A stretch of 43,254 nt of DNA, taken from positions 1-43,254 of the forward strand of contig CBEUVQ010000018.1 of the NCBI GenBank assembly GCA_965546615.1, read 5' to 3'. The notes below the pieces were generated by a model. It saw only the letters and a program-made list of their open reading frames with translations, was not told the origin of the DNA and made no database searches. The position numbers were made by a program, and so were the translations under genes. The DNA comes from CBEUVQ01 sp965546615 (GTDB lineage Bacteria; Bacillota; Desulfotomaculia; Desulfotomaculales; Desulfohalotomaculaceae). Shown in pieces: positions 1 to 9,968 of the stretch (its first letter is position 1; every line of letters begins with the position of its first letter).

Positions 1-3000
1 CGATATACCATTCCGGCACACCATGCTGCAGCATTATCTCCGCTTCTTCATCAGCTACTCCTTTACCTTTCCGCACCTTTTCCATAATTTTAAACGCAAG
101 CTTCGGCTGCAAACCCTTATGCATTAAATAAACCATAATATCGTCACGGGCAGAAATGGCTTCGGAAAGTTGGCAAACGCCCCCCCTGATCAGATCTTGG
201 GCGTTATTTAACCACACATCAGTACCATGAGAAAAACCGGAAATGCGCACCAACTCACTAAAAGTAGAAGGTTTGGTATCCACCAGCATTTGGCGCACAA
301 ATTTAGTGCCAAATTCGGGAATAGCGTATGTACCTACCTGCGAGCGAATTTGCTCCGGTGTTACCCCTAACGCTTCGGTAGAAGAAAACAGGCTCAGTGT
401 TTTTTGATCATCCAGCGGAATTTTTCGGGCATTCACGCCTGTTAAGTCTTCCAGCATTTTAATTACCGTCGGATCATCATGCCCAAGAATATCCAGCTTA
501 ACTAAGCAGTCATGGATAGAATGATAATCAAAGTGGGTGGTAATAATGCCGCTTTTTTTATCATCCGCAGGATGCTGCAGCGGAGTAACATCATGCACAT
601 CAACATCTTTGGGCACAACCATAATGCCGCCGGGGTGCTGACCGGTAGTACGTTTCACGTTGGTGCAGCCTTCTACCAGACGGTTGATTTCTGCTTCGCG
701 TTTAACAAGCCCTTTTTCATCACAGTATTTTTTTACAAACCCATATGCAGTTTTTTCTGCAATTGTACCAATAGTTCCCGCGCGAAAAACGTTGTCCTTA
801 CCAAAAAGCACTTCAGTATATTTGTGAGCGCGCGGTTGGTAATCGCCGGAGAAGTTCAAGTCAATATCCGGCACTTTATCACCTTCAAAACCCAAAAAAG
901 TTTCAAAGGGGATGTCATGACCGTCTTTTTCATATTTAGTACCACAGTGCGGACAATCTTTATCCGGCATGTCCGCACCGCTTCCGTAACTGCCGTCGGT
1001 AATAAACTCGCTGTGTTTGCAGTTGGGGCAGCGGTAATGCGGCGGCAGCGGGTTTACCTCGGTAATTCCTGTCAGCGTCGCCACCAATGAAGAACCGACC
1101 GACCCCCGCGACCCTACTAAATAACCGTCATCCATTGATTTTTTAACTAACTTATGTGCAATTAAATACAGAACAGCAAAACCGTTGCCGATAATAGATT
1201 TCAGTTCTTTATCCAGCCTGGCTCGCACTATATCCGGCAGCGGCGAACCGTACAATTCTTGCGCACATTGTTCTGACATATCGGTAATTTGCTGCTCCGC
1301 TCCGTCAATCTTTGGCGGGTAGGTTTCTTTCGGAACAGGAAGCAGTTCATCAATTTGCTCAGCAATTTTACGGGGATTGGCCACCACCACTTGATATGCG
1401 GCCTGTTCACCTAAATAGGCAAATTCCTCCAGCATTTCCTCAGTGGTTTTAAAATACAGCGGCGGCTGTTTGTCAGCATCGCTGTATCCCTGGCCGGCCA
1501 TCAATATACGCCGGTAAACTTCATCTTCCGGATTTAAAAAATGCACATCACCGGTAGCCACCACCGGTTTACCTAATTCTTTGCCCAACTGATAAATGTT
1601 TTTATAGATATTTTTTAAATGCTCAATACTTGGCAGTTGGCCGCTGTCCACCAAAAACCGACTGTTGCCCAGCGGCTGAATTTCTAAGTAATCGTAATAT
1701 TTAGCGATTTTCTTAACTTTCTCAGGCGGAGCACCGGATAATATCGCTCGGAAAACCTCACCCGCCTCGCACGCAGAACCGATTAGCAGCCCACTGCGAT
1801 AATGAGTAAGCAAACTCTTCGGAATGCGCGGATGTCGGTGATAATATTTTAAATGAGAATTAGTGATTAATTTGTACAAATTTTTTAAACCGGCTTGCGT
1901 TCGGGCCAAAATCGTGACATGGTTTGGCTTTACTTTATCTAAATTGCCGCTGCCCGTCAGCTTGTTTAAATCCGCCACGGTATACATTCCCCGGTTTTTG
2001 CATTGCTCCAAGAAAATTGTCAGCAGCTGAGCGGTAGCTTCAGCATCATCCACTGCGCGGTGGTGGTTTTCTAAAGAAATTTTAAATTCTGCACACAATG
2101 TGTTTAGTTTGTGATTTTTCAGCTGAGGATAAAGTTTTCGGGCTAAAGTGACGGTATCCAGCACGGCATTATCTACTGATGCATTTAATTCCTTGCCAAA
2201 ATGCATGCGCAGAAAACCCACATCAAATGATGCGTTGTGAGCAACCAGCACTGCCTTGCCAATAAAGCCGCGAAACTGCTGCAGCGCTTCTTTCGCCTGT
2301 GGAGCATCAGCCACCATTTCCTCGGTGATGCCGGTAAGTTTAACAATTTCCGCCGGTATTGGTTTAGTGGGGCGTACCATAGTGGAAAAACGATCAAGCA
2401 CTTCGCTGCCCCGCATTTTTACCGCCCCAATTTCAATAATATCATCGGTACGCGGATGAAATCCGGTGGTTTCCAGGTCAAACACTACATATTCCGCTTC
2501 TTCTAAAGCATCTTCAACGGCATTTTCCACAATCGGTACACCGTCATCAATGAGATAACCTTCTACTCCGTAGATAATTTTAATACCGGCTTTCTTACCG
2601 GCGCTATAGGCCTCGGGAAAAGCCTGCACAACCCCATGATCGGTAATCGCCACCGCAGCATGCCCCCACTTAGCTGCCTGCTCAATCGCCGAAGTTGCGC
2701 TCATTACCGAGTCCATCGCACTCATTTTAGTGTGCAGATGCAGTTCAACTCGCTTTTCCGGTGCATTATCGGTGCGCTCTTTCACACTGCACGGATTAAT
2801 ATCATTGGCCATCAAGGTTAACTCCCGCGAAAACTTATCATACTGGACCGGACCGCGCACCTTTAACCAAATTCCTTTTTTAATTTGTTCCGCAATCTCT
2901 GACTTATCTTTATCAATAAAGACCTTCACAGCAATTGAATCGGTACTGTCAGTCAGGTTAAAGGATAATAAATATCTGCCGCTGCGCAGTTCACGCAAAT

Positions 3001-3691
3001 CGACACCAAACACCCTGCCTTGTACAACAACCTGGCGTTCTTCATCTTGAATAGAGCTCATCGGCACCGGATCATCTTTAATGCTGCGCCCAACAAAAAC
3101 ACCCGTAGCTGCGGGTGGTGGCTTTGATTCGTCAGTTTTTGTACTTCCTTTAATATTGCTGCTTTTAATTTGTTTAACAAAAGCTTCTTCGATTTTTGTC
3201 TGCCAAGACGGTGAAGTTTGCTCTTTTTGTTTGAAACAATCCAATATTACTTTAGGCAAAACACCGGTATAAGCAGAAAATATGTTACTAATTAGTCGAT
3301 CACAGTGACGCTCTTTTAAAATTTTCAGCCCGAGCTCATTTTTTACAGTGATATACAAAGTATTAGATTGATAACGATATTCGGCATCAGCCAACCAACC
3401 ATTGACAACCGGCACTTGGACTGCAAGGTCATTAACCAACTGCGTCCAAATTTCCTGCAGCTGATGAATTATTTCTTGGTCAGTTAGTTTGGTAATTTCT
3501 ATTAACTTCACTTTTTCCAGCTCGGGCACTAATTGATGCAGCTGCTTTTCTGCATATTCCAACAAGTTACCGTCTATTTGCGCAGGTGCTTGCAGGTGAA
3601 TAGTCCAGCGCTTTTTACTGATATCCACCTGCACCTTTGTTACTGTTGCATCGGGAAGCAGCTCGTTAAATATATCTTTTGCTGTACTCAA
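1..3691 (-). CDS. polC: DNA polymerase III alpha subunit, PolC type (3' end beyond window)
   Basis: Replicative DNA polymerase of low-GC Gram-positives, with built-in 3'-5' proofreading. The frame is open from about 3691 to the left edge, giving about 1230 residues. The last visible residues (PEWYI) match a conserved PolC segment roughly 200 residues before the usual C-terminus (about 1440 aa), so the stop lies outside. Visible are the DEDD exonuclease start VVFDLETTG (Asp at about residue 405), the GSRGSVGSSLVATLTG block, a CPNC...CPHC zinc-binding pair, and the polymerase motif PDIDLNFSGD (Asp 942 and 944). The start is chosen as TTG at 3691 because GGGGG lies 8 bases upstream; an in-frame TTG at 3700 directly abuts that GGGGG. 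It is the last visible gene of the proS-glycosyltransferase-polC run, 22 bases after the preceding stop. Confidence 0.97.
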   Translation of the reverse strand, partial: MSTAKDIFNELLPDATVTKVQVDISKKRWTIHLQAPAQIDGNLLEYAEKQLHQLVPELEKVKLIEITKLTDQEIIHQLQEIWTQLVNDLAVQVPVVNGWLADAEYRYQSNTLYITVKNELGLKILKERHCDRLISNIFSAYTGVLPKVILDCFKQKEQTSPSWQTKIEEAFVKQIKSSNIKGSTKTDESKPPPAATGVFVGRSIKDDPVPMSSIQDEERQVVVQGRVFGVDLRELRSGRYLLSFNLTDSTDSIAVKVFIDKDKSEIAEQIKKGIWLKVRGPVQYDKFSRELTLMANDINPCSVKERTDNAPEKRVELHLHTKMSAMDSVMSATSAIEQAAKWGHAAVAITDHGVVQAFPEAYSAGKKAGIKIIYGVEGYLIDDGVPIVENAVEDALEEAEYVVFDLETTGFHPRTDDIIEIGAVKMRGSEVLDRFSTMVRPTKPIPAEIVKLTGITEEMVADAPQAKEALQQFRGFIGKAVLVAHNASFDVGFLRMHFGKELNASVDNAVLDTVTLARKLYPQLKNHKLNTLCAEFKISLENHHRAVDDAEATAQLLTIFLEQCKNRGMYTVADLNKLTGSGNLDKVKPNHVTILARTQAGLKNLYKLITNSHLKYYHRHPRIPKSLLTHYRSGLLIGSACEAGEVFRAILSGAPPEKVKKIAKYYDYLEIQPLGNSRFLVDSGQLPSIEHLKNIYKNIYQLGKELGKPVVATGDVHFLNPEDEVYRRILMAGQGYSDADKQPPLYFKTTEEMLEEFAYLGEQAAYQVVVANPRKIAEQIDELLPVPKETYPPKIDGAEQQITDMSEQCAQELYGSPLPDIVRARLDKELKSIIGNGFAVLYLIAHKLVKKSMDDGYLVGSRGSVGSSLVATLTGITEVNPLPPHYRCPNCKHSEFITDGSYGSGADMPDKDCPHCGTKYEKDGHDIPFETFLGFEGDKVPDIDLNFSGDYQPRAHKYTEVLFGKDNVFRAGTIGTIAEKTAYGFVKKYCDEKGLVKREAEINRLVEGCTNVKRTTGQHPGGIMVVPKDVDVHDVTPLQHPADDKKSGIITTHFDYHSIHDCLVKLDILGHDDPTVIKMLEDLTGVNARKIPLDDQKTLSLFSSTEALGVTPEQIRSQVGTYAIPEFGTKFVRQMLVDTKPSTFSELVRISGFSHGTDVWLNNAQDLIRGGVCQLSEAISARDDIMVYLMHKGLQPKLAFKIMEKVRKGKGVADEEAEIMLQHGVPEWYI

Positions 3692-3713
3692 ATAATGCAA
3701 CCCCCAGTACAAA

Positions 3714-4874
3714 TCATCCAGCGATGATCTCCTCCATCAGCGATGCAATACGATGCGACGAATCCGGACACCCAATGCGTTTTACCGCCTCTGCCATCTT
3801 TATAATGATCTCGGGGTGCCTTAAACAGTTGTCTAATTCAGCAAGCAGATGTTTTTCATTCCGAATGCGAACAGCCGCCCCGCGTCTAACCAAAAATTCA
3901 GTGTTGCGCTCCTCCTGGCCGGGTATCGGATCAACGATAAACAACGGCAGACCCATAGCAGCCGCTTCCGAGCAGGTTAAACCACCTGCTTTGCTTACCA
4001 TTAAATCTGCTGCACCCATCAGCTCATGAATATTATTAATAAACCCGTACACCTTCACGCGGCCGTTAGCTTGAACACTAATTTTATCTAATTTCTCTTT
4101 CAACGCTTTATTGCGTCCGCAAACCACCAGCAGCTGGCAGTCCTTCGTTTCTTCCGATAATACTTTTACCACTTCTTCCAACGGCCCTATTCCGTTACCG
4201 CCGCCGCACACCAAAATAGTTGGTAAATGCGGAGCAACCTTTAATTTATCACGCAGCTTGGTTTTGTTTTCTACCCGTCTAAATACAGGATCAATCGGTA
4301 TCCCGGTAGGGTAAACTTTAGCATGTTGATACCCGTATTCCGCAAACAGCGGTTTTAGTTCGCTTGACGCAATACAATAATAATCTACCTGCGGATACAA
4401 CCAATATGAATGGACGGTGAAATCGGTAATTACTCCGATTATCGACGCACTTATTCCCCCTGCCTGCTTAAGTGAAGAAACTATTCCTAACGGAAACGGG
4501 TGGGTGCAAATAATTAACTGCGGGTTAAAAGATTTAATCAGTGATACCAGTTTGGGAGCAGCAATTTTTTTCAAAATTTTATTAAACTCGGTTTTGGCAA
4601 TCCCGGAAAACGGCTGCCTCTTCTCCGCCTTTTGGTATAGGTAACCGTACAGCATCGGGGAAATTTTTATAATTTCCAAATATGTGCCCAGCACCATTTT
4701 TTCTAACAGCGGGCTGGTATGTTTAAAGGTATCTAAAATCGTTACTTCAGCCTCAGGCATTTGTACCAAAAGTGCTTTTTCTATCGCTTTGGCTGCTCTG
4801 GCATGGCCGTCACCGGCGGTAACAGAAAGAATCAACACCCGAGGAGAGACAGTCTTTTCTTCGGCACTTAACAT
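3714..4874 (-). CDS. MGDG synthase-family processive diacylglycerol glycosyltransferase (UgtP-like)
   Basis: Predicted GT28-type glycosyltransferase that adds sugar from a nucleotide sugar to diacylglycerol at the inner membrane face, making membrane glycolipids. The 386-aa product has the MGDG-synthase N-terminal signature (LSVTAGDGHARAAKAIE at about residues 16-32) and the GT28 C-terminal donor-binding half, with GGGNGIGPLEEV and SKAGGLTCSEAAAMGLPLF. The nearest well-known relative by architecture is Bacillus UgtP. Donor and acceptor cannot be told from sequence; a related role on a polyprenol or other lipid is possible. It starts at ATG with AGGTGAT six bases upstream. It lies between proS and polC on the same strand, 36 bases after proS, so it is probably co-transcribed with them. 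This gene is not part of the classical Bacillus proS-polC neighbourhood. Confidence 0.85.
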   Translation of the reverse strand: MLSAEEKTVSPRVLILSVTAGDGHARAAKAIEKALLVQMPEAEVTILDTFKHTSPLLEKMVLGTYLEIIKISPMLYGYLYQKAEKRQPFSGIAKTEFNKILKKIAAPKLVSLIKSFNPQLIICTHPFPLGIVSSLKQAGGISASIIGVITDFTVHSYWLYPQVDYYCIASSELKPLFAEYGYQHAKVYPTGIPIDPVFRRVENKTKLRDKLKVAPHLPTILVCGGGNGIGPLEEVVKVLSEETKDCQLLVVCGRNKALKEKLDKISVQANGRVKVYGFINNIHELMGAADLMVSKAGGLTCSEAAAMGLPLFIVDPIPGQEERNTEFLVRRGAAVRIRNEKHLLAELDNCLRHPEIIIKMAEAVKRIGCPDSSHRIASLMEEIIAG

Positions 4875-4910
4875 TCAATAATCACCTAACCCGCACAGAT
4901 CTACATCGAT

Positions 4911-6611
4911 CTAATACAGCAAATCTTTAACTGTCTGCATTAACATATCGCGCTTAACGTTGTGGGTTTCAGCAGTTTTTCGCACGTGTACTTCTACGTT
5001 GTTTTCTTCTACTGCCTTTTTGCCAACCACTATCCGCAGCGGATAACCAATCAAGTCGGCATCTTTAAACTTAACCCCGGGACGTTCCGGACGGTCATCA
5101 ATTATTGTTTCAATACCTGCGCTGTTAAGCATGTTGTAAATTTCTTCTGCAATACTCATCTGCTGCCCGTCTTTGGCACTTACCGGCATAACAACAACAT
5201 GAAACGGAGCAATATTGACCGGCCAAATAATGCCGTTTTCATCATGATTTTGCTCCACCGCGGCAGCCATAGTACGACCGACACCAATACCGTAACAGCC
5301 CATCACTATCGGTTTTTCCTTGCCGTTTTCGTCAATAAAGTGCGCTTTCAGCGCTTTGCTGTACTTATCGCCTAATTTAAAGATTTGTCCAACTTCAATG
5401 CCTTTCGCTTCAATTAATTTGCCGGAGCATTTCGGACAGGGCTCGCCCGCTGCAACCATGCGAATATCTTCCACAATATCCATTTGAAAATCCCGGCCGG
5501 GATTAACATTAATGAAGTGAGCATCGGTTTTGTTCGCTCCACAAACTGCATTTACCATGTTGGCTACTTCATGGTCGGCAATGATGCGGACATTTTCCAA
5601 ATTTACCGGACCGGCATAACCGACAGCTGCCCCGGTAACCTGTTCCACTGTTTTAGCGTCAGCCAGTTCTAATGTTAAACAGTTCAATACATTATATAGT
5701 TTAATTTCGTTTAATTCCCGGTCGCCGCGCACAAGTGCCGCCACAACCCCCTGGTCTGTTTTATAAATCAATGTTTTAATAATTTGGTTCCGTTCGGCAT
5801 TTAAAAACTTAGTCACCTGTTCTACCGTATGGGCATTGGGTGTACTTACCTCTTGAAGCTCTAACTTTTCATCAGTGCTGTTTAACACTGCAGGCGGCAG
5901 TGCCACCTTTTCCACATTAGCAGCATAATCACAGCTGTCACAATACAAAATAGTAGCTTCACCCGAATCAGCCAGCACCATAAACTCGTGAGTGGTACTG
6001 CCCCCAATCGCCCCGGAATCCGCTTCTACCGGGCGAAATGTCAAACCACAGCGGCTAAATACACGGTTGTACGCTTCATGCATTTTTATGTAACTTTGCT
6101 CCAACCCGTCCTCATCGCGATCAAATGAGTACAAATCCTTCATGATAAATTCACGGCCGCGCATCAAACCAAACCGCGGACGGCGTTCATCGCGATATTT
6201 ATTACCGATGTGATATAAAAGCTGCGGCAGCTGCTTGTATGAACGCACTTCATTGCGCATCAGTACAGTAATTACTTCCTCATGGGTCGGCCCAAGGCAG
6301 AAATCACGATTGTGTCGATCTTTAAAGCGCATTAATTCCGGACCGTACACATGCCAGCGCCCGGATTCCTGCCACAGCTCAGCGGGCTGCATAATCGGCA
6401 TCAATAATTCCTGAGAACCTTGACGATCCATTTCTTCACGGATAATATTCATGATTTTTCTCATTACCCGCCAGCCAAGCGGCAGATACGTATATACACC
6501 GGCAGCGGTTTTGCGAATAAAACCGGCCCGCAGCAGCAGCTTATGACTAATCACCTCCGCTTCAGCAGGGGTTTCGCGCAAAGTAGGTATTAGCATTTTT
6601 GAAACACGCAT
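4911..6611 (-). CDS. proS: Prolyl-tRNA synthetase (bacterial type with editing domain)
   Basis: Class II aminoacyl-tRNA synthetase charging tRNA-Pro. The product (566 aa from the chosen start) has the full bacterial length, including the INS editing domain between motifs 2 and 3. The N-terminus RVSKMLIPTLRETPAEAE and the segments LLLRAGFIRKTAAGVYTY and RPRFGLMRGREFIMKDLYSF are typical of ProS. The C-terminal anticodon-binding half ends in YPLRIVVGKKAVEE. A longer frame opens at 6629, but its first codons contain the GGAGG ribosome-binding site, so ATG at 6611 (MRVSKM) is preferred although the spacing is 11 bases. It sits between ispG and the glycosyltransferase gene. The gap to ispG is too short for a T-box leader. 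Confidence 0.97.
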   Translation of the reverse strand: MRVSKMLIPTLRETPAEAEVISHKLLLRAGFIRKTAAGVYTYLPLGWRVMRKIMNIIREEMDRQGSQELLMPIMQPAELWQESGRWHVYGPELMRFKDRHNRDFCLGPTHEEVITVLMRNEVRSYKQLPQLLYHIGNKYRDERRPRFGLMRGREFIMKDLYSFDRDEDGLEQSYIKMHEAYNRVFSRCGLTFRPVEADSGAIGGSTTHEFMVLADSGEATILYCDSCDYAANVEKVALPPAVLNSTDEKLELQEVSTPNAHTVEQVTKFLNAERNQIIKTLIYKTDQGVVAALVRGDRELNEIKLYNVLNCLTLELADAKTVEQVTGAAVGYAGPVNLENVRIIADHEVANMVNAVCGANKTDAHFINVNPGRDFQMDIVEDIRMVAAGEPCPKCSGKLIEAKGIEVGQIFKLGDKYSKALKAHFIDENGKEKPIVMGCYGIGVGRTMAAAVEQNHDENGIIWPVNIAPFHVVVMPVSAKDGQQMSIAEEIYNMLNSAGIETIIDDRPERPGVKFKDADLIGYPLRIVVGKKAVEENNVEVHVRKTAETHNVKRDMLMQTVKDLLY

Positions 6612-6668
6612 ATTTGCAACATCCTCCAAACCAGAAAATATTATATAAACAGCAATAATTTTTTCAAG

Positions 6669-7751
6669 TTACTTGTCTTTCATTTTTTCTTTAGTAATTA
6701 TGTCAATCTCACGCAGCAGTTCTTCCACCAGTTTATCCTCATTAACTTTACGCACAATTTTACCTTTGCGAAAAATCATTCCAACCCCGCGTCCGCCGGC
6801 AATTCCTACATCGGCTTCCCGCGCTTCACCGGGACCGTTAACCACACAACCCATCACCGCTACTTTAATCGGCTGATCAACGTGCTGGAGTTTTTGCTCA
6901 ACTTGATTGGCAATAGAAATCAAATCTACTTCAGTACGGCCGCAGGTTGGACAGGAAATTATTTCTACACCTCTCTGACGCAAACCAAGAGCCTGCAGAA
7001 TTTGATAGGCAACTTTAACTTCATGCCGTGGATCACCGGTTAGAGACACTCTGATAGTATCGCCAATACCTTCCGCCAACAGCACACCAATGCCTACCGC
7101 AGATTTTACCGTACCTGAGCTTACAGTGCCGGCTTCAGTAACTCCGACATGAAAAGGATAGTCTACTTTCTCTGCCAGCAGACGATACGCTGTCAGCATC
7201 AGCGGAATATTGGAAGCTTTTAGAGATACTTTAATATCGTAAAAATTCAATTCCTCCAGCATTGCAATATGATTTAACGCACTTTCCACCATTGCTTCAG
7301 GTGTAACACCTTGATATTTTTCTAAGATGTGCCGCTCCAGTGAACCGGCGTTAACACCGATGCGAATCGGAACAGCGCGTTCTTTAGCTGCCGCCACAAC
7401 TTCCTGCACTTTCGCTTTGCCGCCGATATTGCCGGGGTTAATGCGCAGTCCGTCTACCCCTGCTTCGATCGCCTGCAGTGCTAAGCGATGGCTGAAATGA
7501 ATATCAGCAATCAGCGGAACAGAAATAGCCGCTTTTATCGCCGGCAGTGCGGCCGCAGCTTGTTCATCCGGTACTGCTACCCGAATAATTTCACATCCGC
7601 ATGCAGCCAGTGCGTTAATTTGCTCCACTGTCTTTTCAACATTACGGGTATCGGTATTAGTCATTGATTGCACCGAAACAGGCGCACCTCCGCCTACAAT
7701 AACATTACCCACCTTGACAGGGCGAGTGGCACGCCGATTAGCATTGATCAT
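6669..7751 (-). CDS. ispG: 4-hydroxy-3-methylbut-2-en-1-yl diphosphate synthase
   Basis: Penultimate enzyme of the MEP isoprenoid pathway. It reductively opens methylerythritol cyclodiphosphate to HMBPP using a 4Fe-4S cluster. The 360-aa product shows the TIM-barrel N-terminus (GGGAPVSVQSMTNTDT, RINPGNIGG) and the C-terminal cluster-binding cysteines in ISCPTCGRTE (Cys267, Cys270) and GCVVNGPGEA (Cys302), with Glu309 as a likely fourth ligand. Start ATG is preceded by GGAGG that overlaps the end of rseP; the two genes are three bases apart, so translation is probably coupled. With dxr (two genes upstream in transcription) it puts two MEP-pathway steps in one operon. Confidence 0.97.
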   Translation of the reverse strand: MINANRRATRPVKVGNVIVGGGAPVSVQSMTNTDTRNVEKTVEQINALAACGCEIIRVAVPDEQAAAALPAIKAAISVPLIADIHFSHRLALQAIEAGVDGLRINPGNIGGKAKVQEVVAAAKERAVPIRIGVNAGSLERHILEKYQGVTPEAMVESALNHIAMLEELNFYDIKVSLKASNIPLMLTAYRLLAEKVDYPFHVGVTEAGTVSSGTVKSAVGIGVLLAEGIGDTIRVSLTGDPRHEVKVAYQILQALGLRQRGVEIISCPTCGRTEVDLISIANQVEQKLQHVDQPIKVAVMGCVVNGPGEAREADVGIAGGRGVGMIFRKGKIVRKVNEDKLVEELLREIDIITKEKMKDK

Positions 7752-7754
7752 TGT

Positions 7755-8783
7755 CTATTGCCCTCCAGGATTCACCAAGTTAAGTACATCTTTGTAAGTT
7801 ATCACTACCATCAGTAAAATGAGCAGCCCAAAACCAACCATATGGATAAACCCTTCTTTGGCGGGATCTACCGGCTTACCGGCAATCTTTTCCCACGCTA
7901 AAAATACCAACCTGCTGCCGTCTAATGCCGGAATGGGAAAGAGGTTAAACAAGCCTAAATTGATAGACAAAAAGGCAGCCAACTGCAAAAGCGAAAAAAA
8001 GCCAAATTCAGCTGCGTTGCCAATCTCAGCCACTACCCTAACCGGACCGGCTAAATCCGCCGGTGCCTGATTTAGCAGCATTTTGCCGATAAACGAAATA
8101 ATCAGCACTGTTACTTGAACTGTAGTTTCAATACCCTTCCATAAACCTTTGATCGGGTTTTTTTCTAATTCCGGCATAATGCCGATAATATATCTCCCGT
8201 CTTCGCTTTTAACAGGGGTAACGTTAATTTCCTGCACCTGTCCATTGCGTTCCACTTCAATATTTAACGGCTGCCCCTGGTATTTGTTTACCAGCTCGGT
8301 CATATCATTCCAATGATTTACCTTGATGTCGTTGATGGCTACCACCTTGTCACCGGCTTGAATCCCGGCGGTATATGCAGGGAAATCTTTGGTCACACTG
8401 CCGATATCGGTAGTTTCTTTGGGAATGCCGCTGAAGGTAAAAATAATGGCAAAAAGAACTGCCGCAAGCACAAAATTCATAATCGGCCCGGCAGCAATGG
8501 TGGCCGCCCGCTGGCCCACCGTTTTCTTATTAAAGCCGCGCAGGTCGTCAAAATCATTATCTTCGGGATCCATACCGGCCATGCGCACAAATCCGCCCAG
8601 CGGAAATACCCTTAAATTATAAACTGTTTCGCCCTTTTTAAAGCCAAAAATGGTAGGCCCAAAACCCATGCTAAATTCATAAACCCGAATACCGGCACGT
8701 TTAGCGGCGGCAAAGTGCCCCAACTCGTGAAAAAATATTAAAATTCCAAAGACAAATACTGAAGCCAAAAAAGTTTGCATCAA
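7755..8783 (-). CDS. rseP: Site-2 intramembrane zinc metalloprotease RseP/RasP
   Basis: Membrane-embedded S2P-family protease that cleaves transmembrane segments of anti-sigma factors and leftover signal peptides. The 342-aa product has HELGH at residues 19-23 in the first membrane helix, a single PDZ domain at about 115-195, and the second active-site motif NLFPIPALDGSR with Asp288. There are about four membrane segments. One PDZ domain is the Gram-positive RasP form; E. coli RseP has two. It lies between dxr and ispG. Two adjacent ATG codons (8783, 8780) could serve as start. Confidence 0.96.
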   Translation of the reverse strand: MMQTFLASVFVFGILIFFHELGHFAAAKRAGIRVYEFSMGFGPTIFGFKKGETVYNLRVFPLGGFVRMAGMDPEDNDFDDLRGFNKKTVGQRAATIAAGPIMNFVLAAVLFAIIFTFSGIPKETTDIGSVTKDFPAYTAGIQAGDKVVAINDIKVNHWNDMTELVNKYQGQPLNIEVERNGQVQEINVTPVKSEDGRYIIGIMPELEKNPIKGLWKGIETTVQVTVLIISFIGKMLLNQAPADLAGPVRVVAEIGNAAEFGFFSLLQLAAFLSINLGLFNLFPIPALDGSRLVFLAWEKIAGKPVDPAKEGFIHMVGFGLLILLMVVITYKDVLNLVNPGGQ

Positions 8784-8800
8784 TCCACCTCTTATTCTTT

Positions 8801-9949
8801 TTAGATAATATTTTGGGCCTTTTCTCTGGCCCAGCGGTCAGCTTCCAGAATATCATCTAATGACGGTTTAGAGATGTTGTTGTGTTTTTCCATCACTGAC
8901 TCTACAGTGAGCGGTATGTCTAAAAAGCTGATTTCTCTTTTCAAAAAGCGGGCAACCGCAACTTCATTGGCAGCATTTAGCACTGTCGGCATCGTTCCAC
9001 CGCTTTTTCCCGCTTGATAAGCCAATTTTAAGCTGGGAAAGCGCTCTAAATCCGGCGCTTCAAAGGTAAGTTCAGCAATCTCGGTTAAATTAAGCTTCGG
9101 TAAATCGTTAGGCCAACGACTTGGATATGACAATGCATATTGAATAGGAATACGCATATCCGGTATTCCTAATTGTGCCATTACCGCTCCGTCAACAAAT
9201 TCAACCATTGAGTGAATAATGCTTTGGGGATGCACCAACACTTTAATTTGATCAAATTCAACATCAAACAGCCACTTAGCCTCAATCACTTCTAAACCTT
9301 TGTTCATTAATGTTGCGGAATCAATGGTAATTTTACTGCCCATATTCCAGTTGGGGTGCTTTAATGCTCTCTCCGGTGTAACTTCACGCATCTCTTCGCT
9401 CGTCAAGCCGCGAAACGGCCCGCCGGAGGCAGTAAGCAAAATTTGTTTCAAATCTTGATGTCTTTCCCCGTTTAAGCACTGCCAAACAGCTGAATGTTCG
9501 CTGTCCACCGGGTAAAGGGTTACACCGTTGGCTTTGATTTTTTCCATTACGGTGCTGCCTGCCGCCACCAGTGTTTCTTTATTGGCAAGCGCAATTTCTT
9601 TGCCTTTTTCAATTGCTTTCATCGTCGGTAAAAGACCTACCGTGCCGGTTACTGCGGTAAGTACCACTGTTGCTTTACTATAGGTAGCTGCCGCAATTAA
9701 ACCCTCTGTCCCAAACAATATTTCAGGCTTATTTTGGCTGCTCAACATACCGCTTAGCTTTTTCGCATCACCGGAGTCGGCAACCGAAACCAAATCAGGT
9801 TTAAATTTGTCAACCTGCTGAGCTAATAGTTGTATGTTTCGACCGGCTGCCAACGCCACTACTTTTACCTGCTCAGGATTATTTATCGCCACATCCAGAG
9901 CTTGTCGGCCAATGGAACCGGTGCTGCCCAGAATGGATAAATATTTCAA
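8801..9949 (-). CDS. dxr: 1-deoxy-D-xylulose-5-phosphate reductoisomerase
   Basis: NADPH-dependent enzyme making 2-C-methyl-D-erythritol 4-phosphate, the first committed MEP-pathway step. The 382-aa length is standard. Visible are the Rossmann motif GSTGSIG (8-14), the GNKET-equivalent ALANKETLVAAG, the metal/substrate region VDSEHSAVWQ, the flexible-loop region SGGPFRGLT, and KHPNWNMGSKITIDSATLMN. The start is a TTG at 9949 with AGGGGTG six bases upstream. It lies in the conserved cdsA-dxr-rseP order, here interrupted by the ytvI-like gene. Confidence 0.97.
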   Translation of the reverse strand: MKYLSILGSTGSIGRQALDVAINNPEQVKVVALAAGRNIQLLAQQVDKFKPDLVSVADSGDAKKLSGMLSSQNKPEILFGTEGLIAAATYSKATVVLTAVTGTVGLLPTMKAIEKGKEIALANKETLVAAGSTVMEKIKANGVTLYPVDSEHSAVWQCLNGERHQDLKQILLTASGGPFRGLTSEEMREVTPERALKHPNWNMGSKITIDSATLMNKGLEVIEAKWLFDVEFDQIKVLVHPQSIIHSMVEFVDGAVMAQLGIPDMRIPIQYALSYPSRWPNDLPKLNLTEIAELTFEAPDLERFPSLKLAYQAGKSGGTMPTVLNAANEVAVARFLKREISFLDIPLTVESVMEKHNNISKPSLDDILEADRWAREKAQNII

Positions 9950-9968
9950 TACTCACACCCCTAATCTT

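Noticed and set aside
512..1090. Long plus-strand frame of 192 codons
   Set aside because: It lies antisense to well-conserved polC sequence (polymerase motifs), so it is a shadow frame.
6630..6668. T-box leader before proS
   Set aside because: The gap to ispG is only about 40-60 bases and contains no T-box sequence.
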